Below, in pieces: positions 45,733 through 54,928 of a stretch of 64,000 bases of DNA (the first letter of the stretch is position 1; each line of letters begins with the position of its first letter). This DNA is from Convivina intestini. Its GTDB lineage: Bacteria > Bacillota > Bacilli > Lactobacillales > Lactobacillaceae. The notes below the pieces were generated by a model. It was given only the letters and a program-made list of their open reading frames with translations, was not told where the DNA came from and ran no database searches. Both the position numbers and the translations under genes were made by a program. The DNA lies in assembly GCF_003096575.1 (NCBI RefSeq), contig NZ_QEKT01000005.1, forward strand, positions 44,118 through 108,117. The letters run 5' to 3'.

Positions 45733-45757
45733 TAAAAAAGCCCCGAAGGGCCCTTCA
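45733..45757 (-). terminator. Terminator after phoU
   Basis: A short stem GGGCC/AGCCC type hairpin with a TTCG-like loop followed by TTTTTTATT on the minus strand, directly after the phoU stop. Confidence 0.75.
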
Positions 45758-45759
45758 AA

Positions 45760-46434
45760 CTAAATAAAGTAGTTATAACCAGGATTTAATTCAATGATTT
45801 TTCCAGTCCGCTTATAAACAATCCACTCAGCAATATCAGTCGTATAATCACCAATTCGCTTAATATAACCAGCAATAACCAAGTAATCGGCTGCTGAATC
45901 AACTAATTGGGCATCTTCTTTCATAGCATTGACTGAATCAGTACGAACCTGGGCAGCATTATTCGATAATTCATGATTTTTAGCAGCGATTGTTTCAGCC
46001 CCTAGGGCCTCATTTTGAATGTAGTAAGACATCACTTCAGAAACCATTTGAGCGACTAATTCACCCATTTCACCCAGTTGCTCTTCAACTTTTTTAATGT
46101 GCTTAGTACCCTTCACACGAATTGTTGAGGTCGCAATGTTTCGGGCTTGATCACCCATCCGTTCCAAAACGGAAACGGCTTTTAAGATAGTAACAATTTC
46201 ACGCAAGTCAGTTGTAACCGGTTGGTAAAGGGCAATCATCTCAAATGACTTTTTTTCAATAGCAGCTTCGCGCTCATTAATCTTAAAATCATTATTAATA
46301 ATTTTGTGAGCTCCTTCACGGTCGTGATTAATAAAGGACTGTACCGCAGTCTGGATTGTCTTAGCGGTAATTTCACCCATTTCTGTAAAAGAACTATCTA
46401 AATCAGCTAACTCTTCATCAAATAAACGTCGCAT
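45760..46434 (-). CDS. phoU: Phosphate transport system regulator PhoU
   Basis: A 224-residue all-helical protein with two PhoU three-helix repeats, each with the metal-binding ExxxD-type pattern (LERMGDQARNIA and IKRIGDYTTDIAEW). It modulates Pst uptake and phosphate signalling. Last gene of the pst operon, 23 bases after the second pstB. AGAGAGGT precedes the ATG. Confidence 0.96.
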   Translation of the reverse strand: MRRLFDEELADLDSSFTEMGEITAKTIQTAVQSFINHDREGAHKIINNDFKINEREAAIEKKSFEMIALYQPVTTDLREIVTILKAVSVLERMGDQARNIATSTIRVKGTKHIKKVEEQLGEMGELVAQMVSEVMSYYIQNEALGAETIAAKNHELSNNAAQVRTDSVNAMKEDAQLVDSAADYLVIAGYIKRIGDYTTDIAEWIVYKRTGKIIELNPGYNYFI

Positions 46435-46457
46435 TCTATTACCTCTCTTTTGTTAGA

Positions 46458-47222
46458 TTATCCAAAACGTCCACTAATATAATCTTGGGTCTGCTTTTGA
46501 CTTGGATCCAAGAAAATCTTACGTGTATCATCAACTTCAATTAAATCGCCATCCAAAAAGAAAGCTGTTCGATCTGAGATTCGCGATGCCTGTGACATAG
46601 AATGGGTCACAATAATCATGGCATATTGGTCACGCAAATTCATCAAAGTTTCTTCGATATTGTGACTAGAAACCGGGTCCAAGGCCGAAGTTGGCTCATC
46701 TAATAGTAATAATTCTGGCGAAGTCGCCAAAACACGGGCAATGGAAACTCGTTGCTGTTGTCCGCCCGATAGCCCCAAAGCCGATTTATTAAGCGAATCT
46801 TTAACTTCTTCCCAAATGGAAGCAGCCTTTAATGACGTCTCTACGGCCTCGTCCAAAGTGTGACGATCCCTTACACCAGCTAATCTTAAACCAAAGACAA
46901 CATTATCGTAAATTGAAAATGGAAAGGGATTAGGTTGTTGAAAAACCATCCCAATTTTCTTACGCAACTCCACCGTATCGGTGGTTGGCGCATAAATATC
47001 ACTACCATCAAGAGTAAAAGAGCCAGTTACCGTTACATTATCTTCTAGATCATGCATCCGATTAAGTGCCCGCAAGTAGGTCGACTTACCAGAACCAGAC
47101 GGCCCAATTAAGGCTGTGATTCCTTTTTGTGGAAAGTCTAAATCGATCCCATGCAAGGCTTCTTTTTGGCCATACCAGAGCCGTACATCACGCGTTATTA
47201 AAATATTATTTTGATTTTTCAT
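46458..47222 (-). CDS. pstB: Phosphate ABC transporter ATP-binding protein PstB (downstream paralogue)
   Basis: A 254-residue ABC ATPase. Walker [22 protein letters not shown]-loop QQPNPFPFS, signature [13 protein letters not shown], Walker [13 protein letters not shown]. The PNPF motif is typical of PstB. It overlaps the first pstB by 4 bases. Two PstB copies in one operon are common in lactic acid bacteria. Confidence 0.96.
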   Translation of the reverse strand: MKNQNNILITRDVRLWYGQKEALHGIDLDFPQKGITALIGPSGSGKSTYLRALNRMHDLEDNVTVTGSFTLDGSDIYAPTTDTVELRKKIGMVFQQPNPFPFSIYDNVVFGLRLAGVRDRHTLDEAVETSLKAASIWEEVKDSLNKSALGLSGGQQQRVSIARVLATSPELLLLDEPTSALDPVSSHNIEETLMNLRDQYAMIIVTHSMSQASRISDRTAFFLDGDLIEVDDTRKIFLDPSQKQTQDYISGRFG

Positions 47223-48061
47223 CCAAAATTACCTGATATATAGTCATTCGTCAACGCTACTTTAGGACGGGTAAAGATCTTACGAGTTAAATCATATTCA
47301 ATGGCGCGACCCATATGAAAGAAAGCCGTATAATCACTAATTCGAGCCGCTTGCTGCATATTATGCGTCACAATAATAATTGTGTAATCTTTTTTCAACT
47401 CTAACAGCGTATCTTCAACTTGGGCAGATGAAATTGGATCTAAGGCACTTGAAGGTTCATCTAACAGCAAAATATCGGGCTTCAAAGCTAAAGCACGAGC
47501 AATTACCAGACGCTGTGCTTGTCCTCCCGAAAGAGCTAAGGCTGATTTATTTAACTCATCTTTAACCTGATCCCACAAGGCCGCTTGTTTCAAGCTAGTC
47601 TCAACAATTTCATCCAACTGATCTTTGGTATAACGCCCACGTTGAGTTAAAGCAAAAGTAATATTGTCATAAATCGACTTAGCAAATGGATTCGGCCGTT
47701 GGAAAACCATCCCAATATGACGGCGCATTTCGTAGACATCAATATCAGCTGAATTAATGTCTAATCCGCGGTACATAATCTTACCACTAACCGTGGCAAC
47801 ATCATCGTTCATTCGATTTAATGAACGTAGAAAGGTTGATTTTCCAGAACCTGAGGCGCCAATCAAACTAGTAATTTTATAGCGCTCAAAACTTAAATCG
47901 CCCTCACTCAGTGCCAACTTATCACCGTAACGTACCTGCAGCCCTTCGGTGGCAATGGCGACTTCATGCTTGCCGGAGTTCATATCATAGATATAACGTT
48001 CCGGTGCTTCGTCAACAATAAACTCACTTAACGGTTTTAAATCAATATTAGGATTTGTCAT
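47219..48061 (-). CDS. pstB: Phosphate ABC transporter ATP-binding protein PstB (upstream paralogue)
   Basis: A 280-residue ABC ATPase with an N-terminal extension of about 28 residues relative to the second copy. Walker [30 protein letters not shown], signature [13 protein letters not shown], Walker [13 protein letters not shown]. It supplies ATP hydrolysis for PstCA. Overlap of 4 bases with the following pstB. Confidence 0.96.
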   Translation of the reverse strand: MTNPNIDLKPLSEFIVDEAPERYIYDMNSGKHEVAIATEGLQVRYGDKLALSEGDLSFERYKITSLIGASGSGKSTFLRSLNRMNDDVATVSGKIMYRGLDINSADIDVYEMRRHIGMVFQRPNPFAKSIYDNITFALTQRGRYTKDQLDEIVETSLKQAALWDQVKDELNKSALALSGGQAQRLVIARALALKPDILLLDEPSSALDPISSAQVEDTLLELKKDYTIIIVTHNMQQAARISDYTAFFHMGRAIEYDLTRKIFTRPKVALTNDYISGNFG

Positions 48062-48069
48062 GTATTACC

Positions 48070-48954
48070 TCAAGAGCTAGTTAGCTTTTTAAAGAGCTTC
48101 ATACCAATTTTACGGGCACTAAAATTAAAAATAAGAACAACGATGATTAAAACAGCTGATGCTCCGGCTGAAACTAAATTCAAATCCGGCATAATTCCTT
48201 CCGAATTAATTTTCCAAATATGAACAGCCAATGTTTCGGCAGGTCGCATCGGACTTAATGGACTAGAAATATTAAATGCATTCCAATCCATAAAGTTCAA
48301 GGCTGGTGCCGACTGGCCCGCCGTAAAAATCAAAGCGGCTGCTTCACCAAAGACTCGGCCAGCTGACAAAACAACGCCAGTCACAATTGAAGGAACGGCT
48401 GCTGGTAAAACAACATGTAAAACTGTTTCCCAGCGGGACAAACCTAAAGCAGCGCCAGCCTCCCGTTGCAGGTATGGAATTTGAGCCAAACTAGTTTCAA
48501 TTGACCGAGTTAACAGTGGTAAATTAAAAATACTTAAGGCAATCGCCCCAGATAAGATTGAAAATCCAAACTTAAACTGGACAACGAAAAGTAAGAATCC
48601 AAACAGACCAACAACAACCGAAGGTAGTGAACTTAAAATTTCAATTGCAGTTCGAATAATATTGGTCCAAACTGATTTCTTTGCGTACTCGTTTAGGTAG
48701 ATAGCAGCACCCAAAGCAATCGGAAAACTAATCACCATGGCCAAAATTAATAGATAAAAGGAATTAAACAACTGAATGCCAATTCCCCCACCAGCCTCAA
48801 AAGAGAGGGCTGGCGAAGTTAAAAAGTGCCAAGAAAGGTGAGGCAATCCCTGTACCAAGATAAATCCTAGCATGGAGAATAAAACCAACGCCACCATACC
48901 GGCAATAATGTAAATGACCGTAGTAGCAATTTTATCAGCTAATTTAGCGTTCAT
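48070..48954 (-). CDS. pstA: Phosphate ABC transporter permease PstA
   Basis: A 294-residue permease with six membrane spans. The coupling loop to the ATPase is visible as EAGAALGLSRWETVLHVVLPAA. It pairs with PstC to form the channel. Its start overlaps the pstC stop by 1 base. Confidence 0.95.
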   Translation of the reverse strand: MNAKLADKIATTVIYIIAGMVALVLFSMLGFILVQGLPHLSWHFLTSPALSFEAGGGIGIQLFNSFYLLILAMVISFPIALGAAIYLNEYAKKSVWTNIIRTAIEILSSLPSVVVGLFGFLLFVVQFKFGFSILSGAIALSIFNLPLLTRSIETSLAQIPYLQREAGAALGLSRWETVLHVVLPAAVPSIVTGVVLSAGRVFGEAAALIFTAGQSAPALNFMDWNAFNISSPLSPMRPAETLAVHIWKINSEGIMPDLNLVSAGASAVLIIVVLIFNFSARKIGMKLFKKLTSS

Positions 48955-49877
48955 TATTTCAACTCCCCTTTGCTACCAATCATTCGGATAATCAAATTAA
49001 AGACCAATGACATAAGTAACAAAATCATAGCTAATGTCCATAGCACGTTATTTTGTAAAGAGCCCATCACGGTATTTCCAATCCCCATCGTCAACACTGA
49101 TGTCAAAGTTGAGGCCGGTGTAGTCAATCCCGTAGGCATTAACGCCGCATTTCCGATAACCATTTGAACCGCCAAAGCTTCTCCAAAAGCTCGCGCCATG
49201 CCAAATACCACAGCAGTTAAAATACCTGGAGTAGCGGCACGTAGAATTACTTTATAGATCATCTGCCACCGAGTAGCGCCAATTGCCAAGGCAGATTCAC
49301 GATAGTGGCGTGGTACCGATTTCAAAGTATCGACGGTCATTGAGGTCACTGTGGGTAAAATCATCACAAATAGAACAATCGTTCCGGATAAAATACCAAA
49401 GCCCGATCCGCCAACAATTCCCCGCATAAAGGGTACAATGACTGTTAAACCAATAAATCCATACACAACCGAGGGGATACCAACTAGCAATTCCACGATA
49501 GGTTGCATAATTTTAGCCCCACGCTTTTTGGCAATTTCAGTCATAAACAAAGCAGTACCAATCGCAAATGGTGTCGCCACTATTGCTGACAAAAAGGTAA
49601 CCAGAAAAGACCCCATAATCATCGGCAAGGCACCAACATAAGGTTGATGTGTTTTGGGATTGACCACAGATGGGTTCCAAGTTGTACCGAACAAGAAATC
49701 AGTAACTGATACCTTATTACCGATAAAAGTATTTAAACCACGACTTAACACAAAAGCAAAAATTAAAGCTACCACTAGGGCAATAAAAGTTAGCGCAGTC
49801 CAACTCAACGCACGACCGAAACGATCCTTGCGAGTTGACTCAGACTGTCTCTTGATTTTTTCTGTAATACTATCCAT
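48954..49877 (-). CDS. pstC: Phosphate ABC transporter permease PstC
   Basis: A 307-residue permease with six membrane spans and the coupling loop ESALAIGATRWQMIYKVILRAA. GTALFMTEIAKKRG and GIPSVVYGFIGL are typical. Placed between pstS and pstA with minimal spacing. Confidence 0.95.
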   Translation of the reverse strand: MDSITEKIKRQSESTRKDRFGRALSWTALTFIALVVALIFAFVLSRGLNTFIGNKVSVTDFLFGTTWNPSVVNPKTHQPYVGALPMIMGSFLVTFLSAIVATPFAIGTALFMTEIAKKRGAKIMQPIVELLVGIPSVVYGFIGLTVIVPFMRGIVGGSGFGILSGTIVLFVMILPTVTSMTVDTLKSVPRHYRESALAIGATRWQMIYKVILRAATPGILTAVVFGMARAFGEALAVQMVIGNAALMPTGLTTPASTLTSVLTMGIGNTVMGSLQNNVLWTLAMILLLMSLVFNLIIRMIGSKGELK

Positions 49878-49895
49878 AATCTTCTCCCACCCGAC

Positions 49896-50780
49896 TTAGG
49901 AATTGGCTGTTATCTGTCCGTCCATACTACGTTTAATATCCATATCGTGGATAGAAATATAACCCAGTTTTGGCACTAATTTAGATTGAACCTGATGAGA
50001 CATTAGATAATCAAGAAATCCTTGTACAGCCTGATTGGGCTTACCTTTGGTATAAATATGTTCATAAGACCAGATTGGATAAGTACCATTTTTAACATTT
50101 TCATCTTTGGCAGCAACACCATTGACCGCCGGACTAGTAACACTGCTATTACCATAAGCAAAGGCTACATAGGAAATTGCGCCCGGAGTACTAGCAACAA
50201 TTGAGCGAACCATTCCCGAAGAATCTTGCTCTTGTGCTTCTAAACTCTTGGCCCCGTCTAGTCCCCATTTTTCAAAGGCCGCACGCGTACCAGAACCAGC
50301 AGCGCGATTAATCACAACAATTTCTTGGTCTGGACCGTTTAACTCTTTCCAATTAGTCACTTTTCCAGTAAAAATATCTTGTAACTGCTTGGAAGTTAAA
50401 TCATGGATATTAAGTCCTTTATTTAAAATAGGGGTAATCCCGACGACAGCAACTTGATGATCAACTAAATCCTGAGCTTTAATTCCCTTTTTCTCTGCGG
50501 CAAAAAGGTCAGAATTACCTAAATCAACTGCTCCTTGAGCAACTTGGCTAAGACCTGTTCCTGTTCCTCCTCCTTGAACGTTTACAAAAACACCAGCATT
50601 CTCTCTGGCATAATCTTCTCCGGCTGCTTCAACCAAGGGCTGAAGAGCTGTTGAACCAACGGCTGTAATTGAAACACTTGAGGAAGTTTTATCTCGCGTT
50701 AGGTAAGCTGTTCCAATTAGCATTGCTAATACAACTAAAACCCCGGCAAAGATTGTTCTTCCACGGTGCATTTTTGGCAT
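49896..50780 (-). CDS. pstS: Phosphate ABC transporter substrate-binding protein PstS
   Basis: A 294-residue extracellular phosphate binder. Ligand loops GSTALQPLVEAAG, QGGGTGTGLSQV and NRAAGSGTRAAFEKWG are visible. The N-terminus has a hydrophobic segment (about 11-27) but no lipobox: there is no cysteine after it, so it is probably held by an uncleaved membrane anchor or is released. The GTG at 50795 is in frame; GGGGGATGG spaces better to the ATG at 50780. A repeat-bearing leader precedes it. Confidence 0.93.
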   Translation of the reverse strand: MPKMHRGRTIFAGVLVVLAMLIGTAYLTRDKTSSSVSITAVGSTALQPLVEAAGEDYARENAGVFVNVQGGGTGTGLSQVAQGAVDLGNSDLFAAEKKGIKAQDLVDHQVAVVGITPILNKGLNIHDLTSKQLQDIFTGKVTNWKELNGPDQEIVVINRAAGSGTRAAFEKWGLDGAKSLEAQEQDSSGMVRSIVASTPGAISYVAFAYGNSSVTSPAVNGVAAKDENVKNGTYPIWSYEHIYTKGKPNQAVQGFLDYLMSHQVQSKLVPKLGYISIHDMDIKRSMDGQITANS

Positions 50781-50836
50781 GAAACCATCCCCCACAACAT
50801 ACTGTCACTGTGATTGCTGTACGTGTAACTAACACA

Positions 50837-50880
50837 CTCAAGTAACTGACTCACTCAAGTAACTGACTCACTCAAGCAAG
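50837..50880. repeat. 17-base direct repeats in the pstS leader
   Basis: CTCAAGTAACTGACTCA occurs twice in tandem (50837-50853 and 50854-50870), followed by a partial copy CTCAAG (50871-50876). On the minus strand this gives AGTTAC at a 17-base period between the pstS promoter and start codon. Confidence 0.9.
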
Positions 50881-50883
50881 TCT

Positions 50884-50892
50884 ATTGTAACA
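50884..50892 (-). promoter_or_regulatory. Extended -10 promoter of the pst operon
   Basis: TGTTACAAT on the minus strand; +1 near 50877, about 97 bases before pstS. It directly follows the T-run of the terminator at 50893-50922, so the promoter and that hairpin are adjacent. Confidence 0.55.
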
Positions 50893-50922
50893 AAAAAGAG
50901 CACTAATTTAGCCCTCTTTTTA
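50893..50922 (-). terminator. Terminator after recA
   Basis: A minus-strand stem AAAGAG...CTCTTT with an inner CTAA/TTAG pairing, followed by TTTTTT. Confidence 0.75.
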
Positions 50923-50934
50923 GTAAATTATTTA

Positions 50935-52056
50935 TTAGGAAATTGGCTGATCTGCTTGATCATCATCGATCAAATTAAGTTCTTGATTAGCTTCTGGCTC
51001 AACAGGTTCTTCTTGAACAACCTCATCGGTTTTATCCCCAATGCCGTAGGCTTGTCGAACTTTACGATATAGTTCAGCACGTAACTCACTATGTTCGGGA
51101 TCATCCAAATATTCTTTGGCTTTTTCACGTCCCTGCCCGATACGTTCTCCCTCATAGGCATACCAGGCACCAGCCTTGTCAACAATATCTTGGTCAACTG
51201 CTAGATCCAAAATTTCACCGGTTTGCGAAATTCCCTTTCCGTACATAATATCGACTTCAGCCACTTTAAAGGGTGGTGCTACCTTATTTTTAACCACTTT
51301 GACCTTGGTCAAGTTTCCAGTAACATCTGAACCATCTTTAATTTGGGTGGAGCGCCGAACTTCCAAACGAACAGTGGAATAGAACTTCAAAGCTCGGCCA
51401 CCAGGAGTAGTTTCTGGGTTTCCAAACATAACCCCAACTTTTTCACGGATTTGGTTAATAAAAATAGCAATCGTGCCCGTTCGATTTAAGGTTCCGGCTA
51501 GCTTACGTAAGGCCTGACTCATCAAACGAGCTTGTAACCCGACATGCGCATCTCCCATTTCCCCTTCAATTTCAACTCGAGGTACTAAGGCAGCGACCGA
51601 ATCAATAACCACCATATCAACCGCACCGGATTGAACTAAGGCATCCGTAATTTCCAGTCCTTGCTCACCAGTATCAGGCTGTGATAAAAGGAGCTCTTCT
51701 TTTTTAACACCTAACGCCTCTGCATACTTAACATCTAAAGCATTTTCAGCATCAATATAGGCTGCGGTACCACCGGCTTTTTGGATTTCAGCGACAGCAT
51801 GCAAGGCTAATGTTGTTTTTCCAGATGATTCTGGACCATAGATTTCAATAACCCGTCCTTTAGGATAGCCACCAACCCCTAAAGCAATATCCAATTTAAC
51901 AGATCCAGAGGGAATGGTCTCAACTTGGGTAGTAACATTATCACCCAAAGTCATAATCGATCCTTTTCCAAAATTCTTTTCAATCCGCTTCAAAGCATCA
52001 TCTAAGGCCGCTCGGCGACCATCTTGCTTACTTTGAGCATTTTTCTTTGCAACCAT
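50935..52056 (-). CDS. recA: Recombinase RecA
   Basis: A 373-residue recombinase. Walker [11 protein letters not shown], Walker [10 protein letters not shown], loop L1 [18 protein letters not shown], loop L2 region [21 protein letters not shown], and an acidic C-terminal tail are present. It drives strand exchange and SOS induction. A perfect SOS box lies upstream at 52132-52145, so LexA control is expected. AAGGAGTTAACTTAC precedes the ATG. Confidence 0.98.
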   Translation of the reverse strand: MVAKKNAQSKQDGRRAALDDALKRIEKNFGKGSIMTLGDNVTTQVETIPSGSVKLDIALGVGGYPKGRVIEIYGPESSGKTTLALHAVAEIQKAGGTAAYIDAENALDVKYAEALGVKKEELLLSQPDTGEQGLEITDALVQSGAVDMVVIDSVAALVPRVEIEGEMGDAHVGLQARLMSQALRKLAGTLNRTGTIAIFINQIREKVGVMFGNPETTPGGRALKFYSTVRLEVRRSTQIKDGSDVTGNLTKVKVVKNKVAPPFKVAEVDIMYGKGISQTGEILDLAVDQDIVDKAGAWYAYEGERIGQGREKAKEYLDDPEHSELRAELYRKVRQAYGIGDKTDEVVQEEPVEPEANQELNLIDDDQADQPIS

Positions 52057-52131
52057 GTAAGTTAACTCCTTATTAATTACGATTAGTTTACCTGTTTAAT
52101 AATAGAAAATCAAGAATAATTCGAACATTTG

Positions 52132-52145
52132 TTCGTTCTCTATCC
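52132..52145. promoter_or_regulatory. SOS box (LexA operator) of recA
   Basis: CGAACATTTGTTCG is a perfect inverted repeat CGAAC-N4-GTTCG, the Firmicute LexA/DinR consensus. It lies about 76 bases before recA and next to a TATTAT -10-like sequence. Confidence 0.9.
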
Positions 52146-52162
52146 TTTCATTTCTTTATACG

Positions 52163-52184
52163 AAAAAAAGCGCCAATGCGCTTT
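52163..52184 (-). terminator. Terminator after pgsA
   Basis: A minus-strand stem AGCGC-ATTG-GCGCT followed by TTTTTT, touching the pgsA stop codon. Confidence 0.85.
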
Positions 52185-52768
52185 TATAATCCGTCGGAAA
52201 ATACCTGACGATTTTGCCAAAAATAATCAATTCCTGAATAAATAGTAAATATCACTGCAATGACCAACAAGGTTTCGCCAACCGGCACGCCTGCCACCGG
52301 CCAGTTATGCAGGTAAAGAAACACAATGGCAAACATTTGCGAAAAGGTTTTAATTTTACCTGGTAAAGCGGCTGCCAAAACCTTCCCGTTATTTTCTACA
52401 ATCAGCGTACGCAACCCAGTAATTGCCAACTCACGAATCACAATAACAGCCGTCATCCATGGCGCCACTACGCCAAAGGCCGTAAGGTAAATTAAGGCCG
52501 TCATGACTAATAACTTATCTGCCAACGGATCTGCAAACTTACCAAAATTAGTAACCAAATTTTTACGACGGGCAATCTGTCCGTCCAAAAAATCCGTTAG
52601 TGAAGCAAGGGCAAAAATAATTGCGGCAACCATCCAAGTCAACGGTAAAGTCTGCCCCGAGCCAATATTTAGAACTCCCCAGCTGTTAGTAGCCGGAACC
52701 GATAATACCAGCATGAATATGGGGATTAAAAAGATACGAAAAACAGTTAATCGATTCGGTAAATTCAT
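52184..52768 (-). CDS. pgsA: CDP-diacylglycerol-glycerol-3-phosphate 3-phosphatidyltransferase
   Basis: A 194-residue membrane enzyme making phosphatidylglycerol-phosphate. The CDP-alcohol phosphotransferase motif DG-xx-AR-x8-G-xxx-D-xxx-D is visible in DFLDGQIARR and GKFADPLADK. About five membrane spans. The frame opens with GTG at 52783, but the ATG at 52768 gives the expected MNLPNRLT start. Neighbour of rodZ, as in Bacillus. Confidence 0.96.
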   Translation of the reverse strand: MNLPNRLTVFRIFLIPIFMLVLSVPATNSWGVLNIGSGQTLPLTWMVAAIIFALASLTDFLDGQIARRKNLVTNFGKFADPLADKLLVMTALIYLTAFGVVAPWMTAVIVIRELAITGLRTLIVENNGKVLAAALPGKIKTFSQMFAIVFLYLHNWPVAGVPVGETLLVIAVIFTIYSGIDYFWQNRQVFSDGL

Positions 52769-52779
52769 TGTAATACCAC

Positions 52780-53646
52780 TCACTTATTAAAATTCAATAG
52801 AAGATTCCAAGTTGTAGGCGCTGGCGTCGTAGGCAAATTATTAATAGCAACTGCCTGACCATCCAGTGACACCGTACCATTAGCAACCGTGCCAAACTGA
52901 ACGTTAACAGCTGTAGTGTTAGCTGGAATTTCAATCGTTTTCTCGGTATTAGCAGCCACAGTCTCATTAAACAAAATTTTACTAGTAGCATCATTAACTT
53001 TAACCATTGTACCTGTAGCACTAGCCTTAATTACCAGCTTATGGGCTTTAGCTTGCTGTCCGGCAATATTATAGGTTGTTGTTAGTTGTTGGGCATTGGC
53101 TTGTGCTTGTCCCAATTGAATTTCATCCTTTTTAGATGATGACGAAGAAGATGAGGAACTAGCTTTTGATACTGAAGATGATGATACTTCAACCTGACTT
53201 TGTGAACTACTCTGTTTTCCACTGCTAGCCAGTTGTGTAATCACTAACCAGACAACAAGTAGACCTACCAAAATTCCTAAGCCAACCCAAATTTTGGGCA
53301 CCCATCCCATTAAACGAGTTTTAGCACTCTCATTATGATCTACACCAGCTCGAACAACACCATCATCATCACGATGCGCATAACTTAAATCACTGGGAAC
53401 AATTGGACTCTCTTCACTTTCACCTAATAATTCATCCGGATTAAGTCCGACTGCCTCAGCATAACGCCGCGCAAAAGCCCGCACATAAAAAGCGCTAGGA
53501 AGAGTATCTGTATCACCTTCTTCAAGTGCTTTTAAATAACGGGTTTGAATCTTAGTTTTTTGATTTAATTCATCCAGTGATAAGCCCTGCTGTTGGCGGG
53601 CGTCTTTTAACTGTTGACTAATTGCTTCGGTTAATACCTCTGACAT
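52780..53646 (-). CDS. rodZ: RodZ/YmfM-like helix-turn-helix membrane protein
   Basis: A 288-residue protein: cytoplasmic HTH (about 5-70, QQGLSLDELNQKTKIQTRYLKALEEGD), a linker, one membrane span (about 116-136), a Ser-rich stretch, and an extracellular DUF4115-type beta domain. In rods RodZ links MreB to the membrane. Its occurrence with mreBCD in the same window supports a shape function. Overlaps pgsA only through the longer pgsA start. Confidence 0.9.
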   Translation of the reverse strand: MSEVLTEAISQQLKDARQQQGLSLDELNQKTKIQTRYLKALEEGDTDTLPSAFYVRAFARRYAEAVGLNPDELLGESEESPIVPSDLSYAHRDDDGVVRAGVDHNESAKTRLMGWVPKIWVGLGILVGLLVVWLVITQLASSGKQSSSQSQVEVSSSSVSKASSSSSSSSSKKDEIQLGQAQANAQQLTTTYNIAGQQAKAHKLVIKASATGTMVKVNDATSKILFNETVAANTEKTIEIPANTTAVNVQFGTVANGTVSLDGQAVAINNLPTTPAPTTWNLLLNFNK

Positions 53647-53650
53647 AATA

Positions 53651-54928
53651 TTATTCGCCTACTTTTTTTAATACTACTCGACTGAGTTCAAACTGATTAA
53701 ACAGTTGGTCTGCAAAATCAAGTATATCCTTAAATTTTATTTCCTTTAACATATCAATTTTATCAAAGAGATTGACCCCACACAAGATATCATCCCCCCG
53801 AAGCGCAATTTGTTCCAGTGAATTCAACCGGATAATTGCTTCTCCCAGCGTTGCTGCTTGTAATTTGATAAATTCTTGCTGTTGATCTAAGAGATAATCA
53901 TGATAATTTTTCAATCGTAACCGTAAAGCTCTTTCTAATTGGCTATAAAATTGGGTTTGACTGAAAAAAGTTAAATATTGGTACTGGGGCATTAGGACGT
54001 ATTCGAAATCAAAATTATCATCAATGATGCCTTCTTTGTACAAATCCTGATACCAGGTAGTTTGTTCCCCAAATAAAATATCAAGTAGTAAATCGGCCAC
54101 TAAACTTCGTTGACTCATGGCCAGCCCTTGCCAATCACCAGCCGGGAACCGAATTCCCCAAGCGGCTTTAGGAATAGTAACATTAGCTGCTACTTGAAGA
54201 TTTTGTGATAGCCCAGGCTCTAAGATTGGTTCTAAGGTTTTAAAATCAACCATTCGGTGTTCCTTAGTAGCCTGATTAGCTTGTACTAAATTATAAATTG
54301 CTGTCGGATCAAATTTCCCAACTACCTGTAAAGTTAAATTTTTAGGTTGATAAAAAATATGATGGATTTGATATAACAAGTCGGCCGTAATCCGCTTTAA
54401 TGAAGCTGGACTCCCCGCAATGTCGGCTGCTAGTGGTGATTTCGGATACAATTGCTCTAACAAGGTCATATACAAACGCCATTCTGGATCATCTTGGTAC
54501 ATTTGAATTTCTTGCTCGATAATACCGCGTTCTTTGACCACCTTAGTTTGATCAAAATATGGTATTTGTACAAAATCTAGTAAATGTTGTAAGCAGGCAG
54601 CTAAATTTTGACTAGTGGCAAAATAATAACTGGTCTGTAAATTAGTTGTAAAGGCATTAGCATCAGCGCCAAGTTGACTAAATCGATAAAAAGCATCCTC
54701 GTCTGGCTTGTCAAAAAGTTTATGTTCCAAAAAATGGGCCGTTCCGGCTGGAATATCCAAAATATTTTGTCCGTCCACGCTTACCTTTTGAGCCAAGGAG
54801 CCAAAGCTAGTACTTAAAACTGCGATGCACTGATGATAGTTGGCCCGAGGAATCATTACCAGCTTTAAACCATTCGGTAAAACCTCTTCAATGACTTTCT
54901 CATTAAGATTGGTATAATTTTTTATCAT
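53651..54928 (-). CDS. M16-family zinc peptidase (YmfH-like), catalytic partner
   Basis: A 425-residue M16 peptidase. The inverted zinc motif HFLEH with the downstream Glu region ERGIIEQEIQMY is intact, so it should be catalytic. It overlaps by 1 base with the M16 gene before it; the two probably form a heterodimer as in other M16B pairs. Substrate unknown. Confidence 0.9.
   Translation of the reverse strand: MIKNYTNLNEKVIEEVLPNGLKLVMIPRANYHQCIAVLSTSFGSLAQKVSVDGQNILDIPAGTAHFLEHKLFDKPDEDAFYRFSQLGADANAFTTNLQTSYYFATSQNLAACLQHLLDFVQIPYFDQTKVVKERGIIEQEIQMYQDDPEWRLYMTLLEQLYPKSPLAADIAGSPASLKRITADLLYQIHHIFYQPKNLTLQVVGKFDPTAIYNLVQANQATKEHRMVDFKTLEPILEPGLSQNLQVAANVTIPKAAWGIRFPAGDWQGLAMSQRSLVADLLLDILFGEQTTWYQDLYKEGIIDDNFDFEYVLMPQYQYLTFFSQTQFYSQLERALRLRLKNYHDYLLDQQQEFIKLQAATLGEAIIRLNSLEQIALRGDDILCGVNLFDKIDMLKEIKFKDILDFADQLFNQFELSRVVLKKVGE

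Noticed and set aside
50837..50880. Interpreting the pst leader repeats as PhoP boxes
   Set aside because: The period is 17 rather than about 11 bases, the repeats lie downstream of the predicted start of transcription, and they do not contain the TTNACA-like core.
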